DNA of 37,374 nucleotides. It comes from Aureimonas ureilytica (GTDB lineage Bacteria > Pseudomonadota > Alphaproteobacteria > Rhizobiales > Rhizobiaceae). The notes under the pieces are model-generated. The model was given only the letters and a program-made list of their open reading frames with translations, searched no databases and had not been told where the DNA came from. Below, one piece after another: positions 8,477 to 17,590 of the stretch (within the stretch, counting starts at the first letter, position 1; the number at the start of each line of letters is the position of its first letter). The stretch spans positions 1 to 37,374 of the forward strand of contig NZ_LDQA01000055.1 of the NCBI RefSeq assembly GCF_001475935.1, written 5' to 3'. Made by a program: the position numbers and the translations under genes.

Positions 8477-8501
8477 GCCGCCGCCCTCGGGCGGCGGCTT
8501 T
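8477..8501. terminator. Hairpin between convergent dppF and putR
   Basis: A perfect 10-bp GC stem (8477-8486 with 8489-8498) lies directly after the dppF stop and abuts the putR stop. The T-tract on the plus strand is only three bases, so termination may be modest. Confidence 0.6.
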
Positions 8502-8989
8502 CAGACGGGCAGGGCCGTCGTGCTTTTGATCTCTTCCATCACCGCATAGGTATGCGTCTCGCGGATGCCGGGAAGCTCCAGCAGCGCCTGCGCCAGAAAG
8601 GCGCGATAGGCCGCCATGTCCTTGACGCGCGCCTTCAGGAGATAGTCGAAGCCGCCGGCCACCATGTGGCATTCCATGATGTCCGAATTGGCCTTGGCGG
8701 CGCGGCCGAACTCGGTGAACACGTCCTCGCTCGTTCGGTCGAGCTTCACTTCCACGAAAACGATCAGCCCTCGATCCAGCCTCTCGGGCGAGAGACGGGC
8801 GTGATGGCCGAGAATGAACCCGTCTTCCGTCAGCCGCTTGACGCGCGCGGCGGCGGCGGTCGGCGAGAGATGAACCCGTGTGGCCAGGTCCACCGTGGAA
8901 AGGCGCGCATCGGCCTGCAGCTCACGGAGAATCTTCCGGTCCTTTTCGTCCAGCTCCGCGTTTTCCAATGCCCTGAGCCCCTCGCGCAT
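8501..8989 (-). CDS. putR: Lrp/AsnC-family regulator, probable PutR
   Basis: The 162-residue protein has an N-terminal AsnC-type winged helix-turn-helix (about residues 12-60, L-D-E-K-D-R-K-I-L ... L-S-P-T-A-A-A-A-R-V) and a C-terminal ligand-binding RAM domain (about 73-150). In alphaproteobacteria a divergent Lrp-like PutR activates putA in response to proline, and this gene sits divergently 101 bp from putA. The PutA here has no DNA-binding domain of its own, so a separate regulator is expected. The assignment rests on family and position; the proline response itself is not visible in the sequence. Confidence 0.85.
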   Translation of the reverse strand: MREGLRALENAELDEKDRKILRELQADARLSTVDLATRVHLSPTAAAARVKRLTEDGFILGHHARLSPERLDRGLIVFVEVKLDRTSEDVFTEFGRAAKANSDIMECHMVAGGFDYLLKARVKDMAAYRAFLAQALLELPGIRETHTYAVMEEIKSTTALPV

Positions 8990-9021
8990 CCGTTTCCATC
9001 GTTCAAAAGCATATAAACGCC

Positions 9022-9067
9022 GGGAACGAAAGTTGCGATTCTGGTAGGTTCCCGCTCGATCCTATCC
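9022..9067. promoter_or_regulatory. Candidate PutR operator and putA promoter
   Basis: GGGAAC (9022-9027) and its complement GTTCCC (9048-9053) form an inverted repeat with centres 26 bp apart. A weak -10-like CTATCC lies at 9062-9067 before putA, with no good -35 box, as expected for an activator-dependent promoter. The link to PutR is inference. Confidence 0.4.
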
Positions 9068-9090
9068 AGCCTCTGGAGCCCGCGCTTTCG

Positions 9091-12000
9091 ATGAGCCTCG
9101 CCCCCTTTTCCGCCCCCTATGCCCCGAGCGATCGCGAGGCGGTTGCCGCGCTGTTGAAAGCCGCCGAGGCGCTCGGCGCCGATGACGAGAAGGTCAAGGC
9201 GCGCGCGCGCAGCTTCATCGAAAGCATCCGCTCGCGCTCCGGCGGCATCGGTGCCGTCGAGGACTTCATGCGCGAGTTCGGCCTGTCCACGCGCGAGGGT
9301 CTGGCGCTGATGGTTCTGGCCGAAGCGCTCCTGCGCGTGCCCGATACCGAAACGCAGGACCGGCTGATCGAGGACAAGATCGGCGCTGGCGACTGGGCCA
9401 ATCGCGAGCCCATCGTCGATCAGAAGATGATGGCGGCCTCCGCCTGGGCGCTCGGCCTGTCGGCCCGTATCATCCGCCCGCATGAGACGCCGTCGGGCAT
9501 CGTGCAATCTTTGGTGAAGCGCGTCGGCGCGCCGGCCGTGCGCACCGCCACCCGTCAGGCCATGCGCTTTCTCGGCCGGCAGTTCGTGCTCGGCGAGACG
9601 ATCGAAGACGCGCTGGAGCGCGCGCGCAGCCTCGAGAAGAAGGGCTATCGCTACTCCTACGACATGCTGGGCGAGGGCGCGCGCACGAAGCGCGACGCCG
9701 AGCGCTATTTCAAATCCTATGCGGATGCGATCGAGGCGATCGGTCGCAAGGCCGGCAACAAGGCGCTGCCGGAGCGGCCTGGCATCTCCGTCAAGCTTTC
9801 GGCGCTGCATCCGCGCTACCATCCGACCCATCGCGAGACGGTGCTGCGCGAACTGGTTCCTCTGGTGGTGGATCTCGCCAACCGCGCGCGTTCCTATGAT
9901 CTGAACTTCACGATCGACGCCGAGGAAGCGGAGCGTCTGGAGCTTTCGGTGGATGTGATCGAAGCCGTGATCGCGCAGGTGAAGTTCGACGGCTGGATCG
10001 GCTTTGGTCTGGCGATCCAGGCCTATGGCAAGCGCGTGGTGCCGCTGATCCGACATCTCGACGCCCTGGCCGAGAAGGCCGGCATCCGGATGATGGTGCG
10101 CCTTGTGAAGGGCGCCTATTGGGATACCGAGATCAAGCAGGCGCAGGAGAAGGGCCTAAGCGGCTTCCCGGTCTATACGGTGAAGCCCGCGACGGACCTC
10201 TCCTATCTCCAGGCGGCGAGCGAGTTGCTCCAACGCCGCGCGCGCCTCTACCCGCAGTTCGCCACGCATAACGCGCTGACCGTCGCCAATATTTTGGAAA
10301 TGGCCGGCCCGGACCTGGATGGCTTCGAGTTCCAGCGCCTGCATGGCATGGGCGAGTCGCTCTACGAGGCGCTACGCGACGACACCAAGGGCAAGGTGTC
10401 CTGCCGCATCTATGCGCCGGTCGGCGGCTATAGCGACCTTCTCGCCTATCTCGTTCGCCGCCTTCTGGAGAACGGCGCCAACTCGTCCTTCGTCGCCAAG
10501 GTCGGCGATACCAAGGTGCCGGTGGACGAACTCCTGACCCATCCGCGCGACATGCTTCAGGCCGGTCGCACGACGCATGGCGGGGTCGTCAATCCGACCG
10601 AACTCTTCGGCCAGCGCAAGAATTCCAAAGGCACGGAGTTCGGCGACCGCTGGGCACTGGCCGCGCTGGTGAAGGCGCGCGACGGCGCGAAGATCTCCGG
10701 CCTTGCCGCCGATCCGGCCAAGGGCCTGGCGACGCGCGAGCCGATCGACATCCGCTCGCCTGTGGATGGGCAGGTGGTCGGCACCAGCCGCTTCCTGACC
10801 AAGGAAGGCGCGAGCGCGCTGATGGAGCGCGCCAAGGCGGGCGTGCGCGCGGCGGAAGCCGTGCCGGCAGCTCAGCGCGCGGCGCAGCTTCGCCGCATGG
10901 CCGATCTCCTGGAAGAGCGGGAAGGGGAGTTCCTGCAGCTTCTAACCCGCGAGGCCGGCAAGACGCTGGATGACGGGATTGCCGAAATCCGCGAAGCCGT
11001 CGATTTCTGCCGCTTCTATGCGGCGGAAGCCGAGCGGATGCTGGTGCAGCCTCTCGCCCTGCCGGGGCCGACGGGCGAGGAGAACCGTCTGATCTACCGC
11101 TCGCGCGGCGTCGCCGTCTGCATTTCGCCCTGGAACTTCCCGCTGGCGATCTTCCTGGGCCAGGTCGCGGCGGCGCTCGCCGGCGGCAATGTCGTGATCG
11201 CCAAGCCCGCCGAGCAGACACCGCTCATCGCCAAGCGCGCGGTCGATCTCCTGCACGAGGCCGGTTTCGGCGCGGATGTCGTCTATCTCGCGCCGGGCGA
11301 TGGCGAGGCGGGCGCGGCGCTGGTCGCCCATCCCGCTACCGCGCTCGTCGCCTTCACCGGCTCCACCGAGACGGCCTTTGCGATCAATCGTTCGCTTGCC
11401 GCGCGCAACGCCCCGATCGCGCCGCTGATCGCCGAAACGGGCGGCCTCAACGCCATGATCGTGGATGCGACCGCCCTGCCGGAGCAGGTGGCCGACGATG
11501 TGGTGCGCTCGGCCTTCCGATCGGCCGGCCAGCGCTGCTCGGCGCTGCGGCTTCTTTTCGTGCAGGCCGATGTCGCGGACCGGATGCTCGCCATGATCGA
11601 GGGCGCGGCGGCCGAGCTTCATGTCGGCGACCCCGCCCATCTCGAAACCGATGTCGGCCCGGTCATCGACGCGGCGCAGGCCGAGATGCTGACCGGGCAT
11701 GTCGCCGAGATGCGTTCCAAGCAGAATGTTCGGTTCGAAGGCCAGCTTCCCGCCAGTCTGCCGGCGGCCGGCCACTACGTCGCGCCGACCATCATCGAGC
11801 TGGACCGCGCCGAGGCGCTGACGCGCGAGGTCTTCGGGCCGGTGCTTCATGTCGTCCGCTGGAAGGCGGGCGAGTTGGAGAAGGTCTGCGACGCAGTGGA
11901 CGCGACGGGCTTCGGCCTGACGCTCGGCGTTCACTCGCGCATCGACGAGACGATCCGCTTCGTGAAGGAGCGCCTGACGGTCGGCAATGTCTATGTGAAC

Positions 12001-12180
12001 CGCAACATGATCGGCGCCATTGTCGGCTCGCAGCCCTTCGGCGGCTCGGGTCTGTCGGGCACCGGGCCGAAGGCCGGCGGACCGAACTATCTCGCCCGCT
12101 TCGTGCGCGAGCAGGTGATCTCCACCAATACGGCGGCGGCCGGCGGCAATGCCAGCCTGATCGCATCGGGCGGGGATTAA
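9091..12180 (+). CDS. putA: Bifunctional proline dehydrogenase / P5C dehydrogenase PutA
   Basis: The 1029-residue enzyme oxidises proline to pyrroline-5-carboxylate (FAD domain) and then glutamate semialdehyde to glutamate (NAD domain), passing the intermediate internally. The proline dehydrogenase barrel spans about residues 170-460, with I-S-V-K-L-S-A, L-V-K-G-A-Y-W-D and R-R-L-L-E-N-G-A. The aldehyde dehydrogenase half (about 540-1005) has I-S-P-W-N-F-P, general base Glu782 in A-E-T-G-G and nucleophile Cys816 in G-Q-R-C-S. There is no N-terminal ribbon-helix-helix DNA-binding domain and no C-terminal extension, so this is the short, non-regulatory PutA type. GGAG lies 12 nt upstream of the ATG. 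Confidence 0.96.
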   Translation: MSLAPFSAPYAPSDREAVAALLKAAEALGADDEKVKARARSFIESIRSRSGGIGAVEDFMREFGLSTREGLALMVLAEALLRVPDTETQDRLIEDKIGAGDWANREPIVDQKMMAASAWALGLSARIIRPHETPSGIVQSLVKRVGAPAVRTATRQAMRFLGRQFVLGETIEDALERARSLEKKGYRYSYDMLGEGARTKRDAERYFKSYADAIEAIGRKAGNKALPERPGISVKLSALHPRYHPTHRETVLRELVPLVVDLANRARSYDLNFTIDAEEAERLELSVDVIEAVIAQVKFDGWIGFGLAIQAYGKRVVPLIRHLDALAEKAGIRMMVRLVKGAYWDTEIKQAQEKGLSGFPVYTVKPATDLSYLQAASELLQRRARLYPQFATHNALTVANILEMAGPDLDGFEFQRLHGMGESLYEALRDDTKGKVSCRIYAPVGGYSDLLAYLVRRLLENGANSSFVAKVGDTKVPVDELLTHPRDMLQAGRTTHGGVVNPTELFGQRKNSKGTEFGDRWALAALVKARDGAKISGLAADPAKGLATREPIDIRSPVDGQVVGTSRFLTKEGASALMERAKAGVRAAEAVPAAQRAAQLRRMADLLEEREGEFLQLLTREAGKTLDDGIAEIREAVDFCRFYAAEAERMLVQPLALPGPTGEENRLIYRSRGVAVCISPWNFPLAIFLGQVAAALAGGNVVIAKPAEQTPLIAKRAVDLLHEAGFGADVVYLAPGDGEAGAALVAHPATALVAFTGSTETAFAINRSLAARNAPIAPLIAETGGLNAMIVDATALPEQVADDVVRSAFRSAGQRCSALRLLFVQADVADRMLAMIEGAAAELHVGDPAHLETDVGPVIDAAQAEMLTGHVAEMRSKQNVRFEGQLPASLPAAGHYVAPTIIELDRAEALTREVFGPVLHVVRWKAGELEKVCDAVDATGFGLTLGVHSRIDETIRFVKERLTVGNVYVNRNMIGAIVGSQPFGGSGLSGTGPKAGGPNYLARFVREQVISTNTAAAGGNASLIASGGD

Positions 12181-12196
12181 GCGCTCCAACGCTTGC

Positions 12197-12230
12197 GCCC
12201 GGCGCCGCCCCTCGTATGGTGGCGCCGGGC
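12197..12230 (+). terminator. Hairpin after putA
   Basis: A perfect 10-bp stem (12197-12206 with 12221-12230) with a 14-nt loop lies 16 bp after the putA stop. There is no T-tract, so it may protect the mRNA 3' end or aid Rho-dependent ending rather than act as a classical terminator. Confidence 0.45.
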
Positions 12231-12268
12231 CCGATGGGGCCTTCTGTTCCCGAATGGAGCCCTGATCC

Positions 12269-13948
12269 GTGGCCGAGCCCCTGTCCGACATCGCCATCGC
12301 CCGCGCGGCCCGCAAGAAGCCGATTGCCGAGATCGCCGCGCGGCTGGATATTCCGGACGACGCCTTGATCCCTTATGGCCGCGATAAGGCCAAGCTCGAT
12401 GCGGACTTCCTGAAGGGTCTGGGAGATCGGCCCGATGGCAAGCTGATCCTCGTCACCGCCATCAACCCGACGCCGGCCGGCGAAGGCAAGACGACGACGA
12501 CGGTGGGGCTGGGCGACGGTCTCAACCGCATCGGCAAGCGCGCGGCGATCTGCCTGCGCGAGCCCTCGCTGGGTCCGTGCTTCGGCCAGAAGGGCGGGGC
12601 GGCCGGCGGAGGCTATGCGCAGGTTGTGCCGATGGAGGACATCAACCTCCATTTCACCGGCGATTTCCACGCCATCACCACCGCCCACAATCTTCTGGCG
12701 GCCATGGTGGACAATCACCTCCACTGGGGCAACACGCTGGGGCTCGATCCGCGCCGCATCGTCTGGCGCCGTGTGATGGACATGAACGACCGTGCCCTGC
12801 GCGACATGGTTCAGTCGCTGGGCGGCCCCGCCAACGGTCTGCCGCGCGAATCGGGCTTCGACATCACCGTTGCCTCCGAAATCATGGCCATCGTCTGCCT
12901 GGCAGCCGATCTCGATGATCTGCAGGTGCGGCTCGGGCGCATCGTCGTCGGTTATCGCCCCGACAAGTCGCGCGTCACCGCGCGCGATCTGAAGGCAGAC
13001 GGAGCGATGGCGACGCTGCTGAAAAACGCGATGCTGCCGAACCTCGTGCAGACCATCGAGAACAACCCGGCCTTTGTCCATGGCGGCCCCTTCGCCAATA
13101 TCGCCCATGGCTGCAATTCCGTGGTGGCGACGCGCGCGGCGCTGAAACTGGCCGATTACGTGGTGACGGAAGCGGGCTTCGGGGCCGATCTCGGCGCGGA
13201 AAAGTTCTTCGACATCAAGTGCCGGCAGGCCGGGCTGAAGCCGGCCGTGACGGTAATCGTCGCGACCGTGCGCGCGCTGAAGATGAACGGTGGCGTGGCG
13301 AAATCGGACCTCGGCACGGAGAATGTCGAGGCCGTTCGGCGCGGCTCGGCCAATCTCAAGCGCCATGTCGGCAACTGCATTTCCTTCGGCGTGCCGGCGA
13401 TCGTCGCGATCAACCATTTTGGTACGGACACCGACGCCGAGATCGAGGCGGTGCGTGAGGCGGCGGCGGAAGCGGGCGTCGAGGCGGTTCTTTGCAAGCA
13501 TTGGGCCCAAGGGTCCGCCGGCACGGCGGAGCTAGCCGAGAAGGTGGCGGCGCTCGCTGATTCCGGCCGCGCGCGCTTCAAGCCGATCTATCCCGACGCG
13601 ATGAGCCTTCTCGGCAAGATCGAGACCGTGGTGAAGGACATCTATCACGGCGCGGCGGTGACGGCGGAGCCCGCCGTACTGAAGGCGCTCGAAAGCTTCG
13701 AAGCCGATGGCTACGGCCATGTCCCGGTCTGCATGGCGAAGACGCAATATTCCTTCTCGACCGATCCCGCGCTGCTCGGCGCGCCGAGCGACCATATCGT
13801 GCATGTGCGCGAGGTGCGTCTGGCAGCGGGCGCCGGCTTCGTCGTCGCGATCTGCGGCGACATTCTCACCATGCCGGGCCTGCCGAGACAGCCGGCGGCC
13901 GAGCGCATCTTCCTCGACGCGGAAGGGCGGGTGGAAGGGCTCTTCTGA
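12269..13948 (+). CDS. fhs: Formate-tetrahydrofolate ligase
   Basis: The 559-residue cytoplasmic enzyme joins formate to tetrahydrofolate using ATP, giving 10-formyl-THF for the one-carbon pool. The length matches the family. The nucleotide-binding segment T-P-A-G-E-G-K-T is at 68-75, and [11 protein letters not shown] is the conserved FTHFS signature. The start is a GTG at 12269 with GGAG 9 nt upstream; the family begins here. No folD or other one-carbon gene is adjacent, so it appears to be a single-gene unit. Confidence 0.95.
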   Translation: MAEPLSDIAIARAARKKPIAEIAARLDIPDDALIPYGRDKAKLDADFLKGLGDRPDGKLILVTAINPTPAGEGKTTTTVGLGDGLNRIGKRAAICLREPSLGPCFGQKGGAAGGGYAQVVPMEDINLHFTGDFHAITTAHNLLAAMVDNHLHWGNTLGLDPRRIVWRRVMDMNDRALRDMVQSLGGPANGLPRESGFDITVASEIMAIVCLAADLDDLQVRLGRIVVGYRPDKSRVTARDLKADGAMATLLKNAMLPNLVQTIENNPAFVHGGPFANIAHGCNSVVATRAALKLADYVVTEAGFGADLGAEKFFDIKCRQAGLKPAVTVIVATVRALKMNGGVAKSDLGTENVEAVRRGSANLKRHVGNCISFGVPAIVAINHFGTDTDAEIEAVREAAAEAGVEAVLCKHWAQGSAGTAELAEKVAALADSGRARFKPIYPDAMSLLGKIETVVKDIYHGAAVTAEPAVLKALESFEADGYGHVPVCMAKTQYSFSTDPALLGAPSDHIVHVREVRLAAGAGFVVAICGDILTMPGLPRQPAAERIFLDAEGRVEGLF

Positions 13949-13966
13949 GCCCACTGCCGGCCCGAG

Positions 13967-13982
13967 ATGAATTCGAATTCAT
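13967..13982. promoter_or_regulatory. Perfect 16-bp palindrome downstream of fhs
   Basis: ATGAATTCGAATTCAT is a perfect palindrome and markedly AT-rich in a GC-rich region. It lies 18 bp after fhs and 161 bp before the next start codon. It has the form of a dimeric repressor or activator site; the regulator is unknown. As a hairpin it would be weak and has no T-tract. Confidence 0.45.
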
Positions 13983-14007
13983 GAAGCGTTTGTAACTGGC
14001 GGACAGA

Positions 14008-14045
14008 GTGACGCAGGCGCAGTCTTTCTATCAGGCGCACGTCAC
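14008..14045. repeat. Inverted and direct repeats upstream of the small secreted protein gene
   Basis: GTGACG (14008-14013) is mirrored by CGTCAC (14040-14045). Inside, CAGGCGCA occurs twice in the same direction (14014-14021 and 14032-14039), 18 bp apart. This could be a tandem regulator site; short repeats in GC-rich DNA also arise by chance. Confidence 0.3.
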
Positions 14046-14143
14046 CAGCCAGCCTCCGACCGCCGGGCCAATTTGATCAGACCCGACCTTCGTGCCGCTT
14101 GGACATCTCGTGAGCGCCGATCGAGATCAAGGAGCGAAGTCCC

Positions 14144-14404
14144 ATGCAGAAGTCTTTGTTCGCCACGCTTGCCTTCGTCAGTGCCATCGGCGCCGCTTCG
14201 GGCGCTATGGCCGCCACCGATGCACATCACATCAGGCAGAAGGCTGATGGCCCTGTCGTGCAGACGGTCGCGACCCAGCCCCAGGTGATGACGGAAAAGC
14301 CCATCGACCATCCGACGCTGCTCCAGGTTTTTGGGGCGTCCGATGGCGTGTTTTACGACCCCGCGACCAACAACCCGCATACGCACGGCCTGCCGAATTT
14401 CTGA
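14144..14404 (+). CDS. Small secreted protein of unknown function
   Basis: The 86-residue product has a clear Sec signal peptide (K3, hydrophobic residues 5-20, cleavage likely after A-M-A at 23). The mature part of about 63 residues is rich in His, Pro and Gln (H-H at 28-29, N-N-P-H-T-H near the end) and has no cysteine or membrane segment. AAGGAG at 14129-14134 gives a good ribosome site. I do not recognise the family. The histidines could bind metal (inference only). It is followed by a hairpin at 14455-14483 and then a GST gene. Confidence 0.7.
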   Translation: MQKSLFATLAFVSAIGAASGAMAATDAHHIRQKADGPVVQTVATQPQVMTEKPIDHPTLLQVFGASDGVFYDPATNNPHTHGLPNF

Positions 14405-14454
14405 TGCTGGTGGCCCAAAGGGCCGGGATACCGCCGTAGGATCGGGTTATGTTT

Positions 14455-14483
14455 CGAAAGCCGGCCTCACAGGCCGGCTTTCG
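14455..14483 (+). terminator. 13-bp perfect hairpin before the GST gene
   Basis: CGAAAGCCGGCCT (14455-14467) pairs perfectly with 14471-14483 across a CAC loop. A-rich and T-rich ends of the stem give it a terminator-like look. It ends 19 bp before the GST start codon, so it may terminate the upstream transcript or lie in the GST leader. Confidence 0.6.
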
Positions 14484-14502
14484 CGCATCTCAAGGAGGCT
14501 TC

Positions 14503-15129
14503 ATGGCCGATGATCTGATCTTCTACACCAACCCGATGTCGCGCGGCCGTATGGTCCGCTGGATGCTGGAGGAAGTGGGCGCGCCTTACGAGACGAGAAT
14601 TCTTTCCTACGGTGCCGACATGAAGTCGGCGGAGTTTCTCACCGTCAATCCGATGGGCAAGGTGCCCGCCATTGTCCATGGCGGCGCAGTGGTCACGGAA
14701 GTCGCTGCTATCTGCGCCTATCTGGCCGAGACCTTTCCCGATGCGGGCCTTGAGGCGCGCTCGGCCAAAGAGCGCGCGTCTTATTACCGCTGGATGTTCT
14801 TCGCCGCCGGTCCTCTGGAGGCGGCCGTGACGAACCGCGTGCTCGGTGTCGTGGTGCCCGACGAGAAGCGCGGCTTCGTCGGCTACGGGTCCTATCAGTC
14901 CGTGCTGGACGCGCTGGAAGGCGCCGTCTCGGCATCGAGCTTCATAGCGGGTGACCGATTTACCGCCGCCGACGTCTATGTCGGCAGCCATCTTTCTTGG
15001 GGACTCCAGTTCGGATCGATCGAGCGACGCGAAGGCTTCGAGGCCTATGTCGAGCGCGTCAAGGCGCGCCCCGCGCTTCACCGTGCCACCGAGATCGACG
15101 ACGCGCTTCTGGCGTCCACCAAGGGGTGA
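14503..15129 (+). CDS. Glutathione S-transferase family protein
   Basis: The 208-residue protein has the GST fold: thioredoxin-like N-terminal domain (about 1-80) with the cis-proline region N-P-M-G-K-V-P-A-I and the following T-E-V-A-A-I that contacts glutathione, then a helical C-terminal domain (about 88-200) containing the conserved F-T-A-A-D-V-Y. The substrate cannot be told. AAGGAGG (14492-14498) identifies the ATG at 14503. The gene appears to stand alone between two hairpins. Confidence 0.88.
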   Translation: MADDLIFYTNPMSRGRMVRWMLEEVGAPYETRILSYGADMKSAEFLTVNPMGKVPAIVHGGAVVTEVAAICAYLAETFPDAGLEARSAKERASYYRWMFFAAGPLEAAVTNRVLGVVVPDEKRGFVGYGSYQSVLDALEGAVSASSFIAGDRFTAADVYVGSHLSWGLQFGSIERREGFEAYVERVKARPALHRATEIDDALLASTKG

Positions 15130-15200
15130 GAGCACTTCGTCGTTATCCCGGCCGCGCACTTGCGAAGCACTGGCAAATAAGGGTTTGGGGTGAATTTTCG

Positions 15201-15229
15201 TTGCGGCGGATCGGTCTCTGGGCTAGGTC
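15201..15229 (+). promoter_or_regulatory. Candidate trp promoter placing the start at the leader ATG
   Basis: TTGCGG (15201-15206) and TAGGTC (15224-15229) are 17 bp apart. A start 7 nt after the second box would fall at the A of the trpL ATG (15236). In Sinorhizobium meliloti the trp leader is reported to begin at its own start codon. The -10 match is weak. Confidence 0.45.
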
Positions 15230-15235
15230 TCAGGC

Positions 15236-15283
15236 ATGACGAACGCGCACGACAACAAGCAGTGGTGGCAGACCCGCACATAG
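15236..15283 (+). CDS. trpL: trp leader peptide TrpL
   Basis: This short frame encodes 15 residues, MTNAHDNKQWWQTRT, with tandem Trp codons at 15263-15268. It precedes a terminator and trpE(G), the arrangement known in rhizobia. Ribosomes stalling at the two Trp codons when charged tRNA-Trp is scarce would favour the antiterminator. No good Shine-Dalgarno site precedes it, which fits a leaderless mRNA. In S. meliloti the equivalent peptide and RNA also act in trans; whether that holds here is unknown. Confidence 0.9.
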   Translation: MTNAHDNKQWWQTRT

Positions 15284-15316
15284 GCGGCTGCGAACACGTG
15301 CGTCTGTTCGAACAAC

Positions 15317-15348
15317 AAAGGCCGCCCCGGAACCCCGGCGGCCTTTTT
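15317..15348 (+). terminator. trp attenuator terminator
   Basis: A 10-bp perfect stem (15317-15326 with 15337-15346), a 10-nt loop and a run of five T. It ends 49 bp before the trpE(G) start and is mutually exclusive with the upstream GGCGGC pairing. Confidence 0.93.
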
Positions 15349-15397
15349 GCTTGTTCAAGGGCCGTGAGGGCCGGTGCTTCTGGAAGGATTGGATGCG

Positions 15398-17587
15398 ATG
15401 ACCCTCGAAACCGCCAGCGACGGCGCGTTCAGATACGAGACCGAAGGCGGCGTCACCGTGACGCGCCGTCGGCGCGACGTGGACTATGCCGGCGCCATCG
15501 AGCCCTATGTGGACCGCCTCGACACGAGACGAGGCGCGGTTTTTTCCTCCAACTACGAATACCCTGGCCGCTACACCCGCTGGGACACCGCGATCGTCGA
15601 TCCGCCACTGGCCGTCACTTCCTCGGGCCGGCATGTGCGCATCGAGGCCCTGAATCCGCGCGGTCGCGTGCTGCTCGGCTTCGTGGCGGCGGCGCTGGAG
15701 GGGCATGAGGATATCGCCGAGCGGCACTCCAGCGAATCCAGGCTCGACCTGACGGTCGCCATGCCCTCGCGCGCCTTCACCGAGGAAGAGCGCTCGCGTA
15801 TGCCCACGGTCTTTTCCGTGCTGCGCGCCATCGTCGCTCTGTTCAAGTCGGATGCCGACAGCGATCTCGGCCTCTACGGTGCCTTCGGATACGATCTGGC
15901 CTTCCAGTTCGATCCGGTGAAGGAAACGCTGACACGCAGCGACACCAGACGCGATCTCGTCCTTTATCTGCCGGACGAAATCCTGATGGTGGATCACTAT
16001 TCCGCCCGCGCCTATATCGAATCCTACGAGTTCGAAAAGAACGGCCATTCCACCGAAGGGCTGGAAGGCGGGGGCGAGGATGCGCCCTTCGTGCCGTCCA
16101 ACCAGAACCCGGAGCGGGGCGATCACAAGCCGGGCGAATACGCCGCGCTGGTGCGGCGCGCCAAGGACAAGTTCATGCGCGGCGACCTGTTCGAGGTCGT
16201 GCCGGGCCAGACCTTCTACGAGCGCGTCGAGAGTCGGCCTTCGGCCATCTCGCGCCGCCTCAAGGCGATCAATCCCTCGCCCTATTCCTTCTTCATCAAT
16301 CTCGGTGCCAACGAATTCCTGATCGGGGCGAGCCCTGAAATGTTCGTGCGCGTTTCGGGCCGCCGCGTCGAAACCTGCCCGATCTCTGGCACGATCCGGC
16401 GCGGCGAGGATGCGATCTCGGATTCGGAGCAGATCCTGAAGCTCCTGAACTCCAAGAAGGACGAGTCGGAACTCACCATGTGTTCCGACGTCGATCGCAA
16501 CGACAAGAGCCGTGTCTGCGAGCCTGGCTCGGTGCGCGTCATCGGCCGTCGTCAGATTGAGATGTATTCGCGCCTGATCCATACGGTGGACCATATCGAG
16601 GGCCGTCTGCGCGAAGGCATGGACGCGATGGACGCCTTCATGAGCCACGCCTGGGCCGTGACGGTGACGGGTGCGCCCAAGCTCTGGGCCATGCGCTTCA
16701 TCGAAGAGAACGAGAAGAGCGCGCGCGCCTGGTATGGCGGCGCGGTCGGCATGATGCATTTCAACGGCGACATGAACACCGGCCTGACGCTGCGCACCAT
16801 CCGGCTGAATGGCGGGATCGCCGAAGTGCGCGCCGGCGCGACGCTTCTTTACGATTCCAACCCGGAAGAGGAAGAGGCCGAGACCGAGCTGAAAGCCTCC
16901 GCGCTTCTGGCGGCGATCCGCGAGGCCCGTGCACCGCAGGCCGCCACGCAGACGGGAGAGCGCCCCAAGGTCGGGGAGGGCGTGCGCATCCTTCTCGTCG
17001 ATCACGAGGACAGCTTCGTCCACACGCTCGCCAACTACTTCCGCCAGACCGGCGCCGACGTCACCACCGTGCGCACGCCCGTGCCGGAAGAGATCTTCGA
17101 CCGTGTCTCGCCCGATCTCGTGGTGCTGTCGCCCGGACCCGGCAAGCCGGACGATTTCGACTGCCGCAACACGATCGCCATGGCGCGTCAGCGTCAGGCG
17201 CCAATCTTCGGCGTTTGCCTCGGGCTTCAGGCGCTGGCCGAGAGCTATGGCGGCACGCTGCGCACGCTGCACGTGCCGGTTCATGGCAAGCCCTCGCGCA
17301 TTCGCGTCTCCACACCCGGAACGATCTTCGCCGGCCTGCCGTCGGAGGTGACGGTCGGGCGCTATCACTCGATCTTCGCCGATCCCGTACGCCTGCCGCG
17401 CGAGTTCGAGGTGACGGCCGAGACGGAGGACGGCGTTGTCATGGCCTTCGAGCACAAGCACGAGCCGGTTGCGGCGGTGCAGTTCCACCCGGAAAGCATC
17501 ATGAGTCTGGGCGGCGACGCCGGCATGAGAATGATCGAGAACGTCGTGGCCAAGCTGCCCCGGCGAACACGGACGAAGGCGGACTGA
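15398..17587 (+). CDS. trpE: Fused anthranilate synthase TrpE(G)
   Basis: The 729-residue protein joins the chorismate-using TrpE part (about residues 1-510) to the glutamine amidotransferase TrpG part (about 525-720), and so makes anthranilate from chorismate and glutamine in one chain. The length equals that of the S. meliloti TrpE(G). The TrpE half shows [11 protein letters not shown] in the region linked to Trp feedback, and I-S-G-T-I-R-R-G. The amidotransferase triad is Cys607 (G-V-C-L-G), His697 and Glu699 (F-H-P-E-S). GGAAGGA 9 nt before 15398 sets the start. Expression is controlled by the leader attenuator. Confidence 0.97.
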   Translation: MTLETASDGAFRYETEGGVTVTRRRRDVDYAGAIEPYVDRLDTRRGAVFSSNYEYPGRYTRWDTAIVDPPLAVTSSGRHVRIEALNPRGRVLLGFVAAALEGHEDIAERHSSESRLDLTVAMPSRAFTEEERSRMPTVFSVLRAIVALFKSDADSDLGLYGAFGYDLAFQFDPVKETLTRSDTRRDLVLYLPDEILMVDHYSARAYIESYEFEKNGHSTEGLEGGGEDAPFVPSNQNPERGDHKPGEYAALVRRAKDKFMRGDLFEVVPGQTFYERVESRPSAISRRLKAINPSPYSFFINLGANEFLIGASPEMFVRVSGRRVETCPISGTIRRGEDAISDSEQILKLLNSKKDESELTMCSDVDRNDKSRVCEPGSVRVIGRRQIEMYSRLIHTVDHIEGRLREGMDAMDAFMSHAWAVTVTGAPKLWAMRFIEENEKSARAWYGGAVGMMHFNGDMNTGLTLRTIRLNGGIAEVRAGATLLYDSNPEEEEAETELKASALLAAIREARAPQAATQTGERPKVGEGVRILLVDHEDSFVHTLANYFRQTGADVTTVRTPVPEEIFDRVSPDLVVLSPGPGKPDDFDCRNTIAMARQRQAPIFGVCLGLQALAESYGGTLRTLHVPVHGKPSRIRVSTPGTIFAGLPSEVTVGRYHSIFADPVRLPREFEVTAETEDGVVMAFEHKHEPVAAVQFHPESIMSLGGDAGMRMIENVVAKLPRRTRTKAD

Positions 17588-17590
17588 GCG

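Larger units (their letters stand above)
15236..15348 (+). ncRNA. trp attenuator leader RNA (rnTrpL-like)
   Basis: The 113-nt leader can adopt competing folds. Helix 1:2 pairs 15269-15279 (just after the Trp codons) with 15298-15306. The antiterminator pairs GGCGGC (15283-15288) with GCCGCC (15321-15326), enclosing a CGAACA/TGTTCG hairpin (15291-15296 with 15305-15310). The terminator uses the same GCCGCC (15317-15326 with 15337-15346). The terminated product would be about 110 nt, similar to S. meliloti rnTrpL, which acts as a trans-acting sRNA. Confidence 0.85.

Noticed and set aside
9091-13948. A functional operon of putA and fhs
   Set aside because: A hairpin and an 88-bp gap separate them, and fhs has its own ribosome site; nothing in the sequence ties proline use to formate activation.
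13969-13980. Two overlapping EcoRI sites as a cloning-linker artefact
   Set aside because: The palindrome extends two further bases on each side and the flanks read as normal intergenic DNA; no vector sequence is seen.
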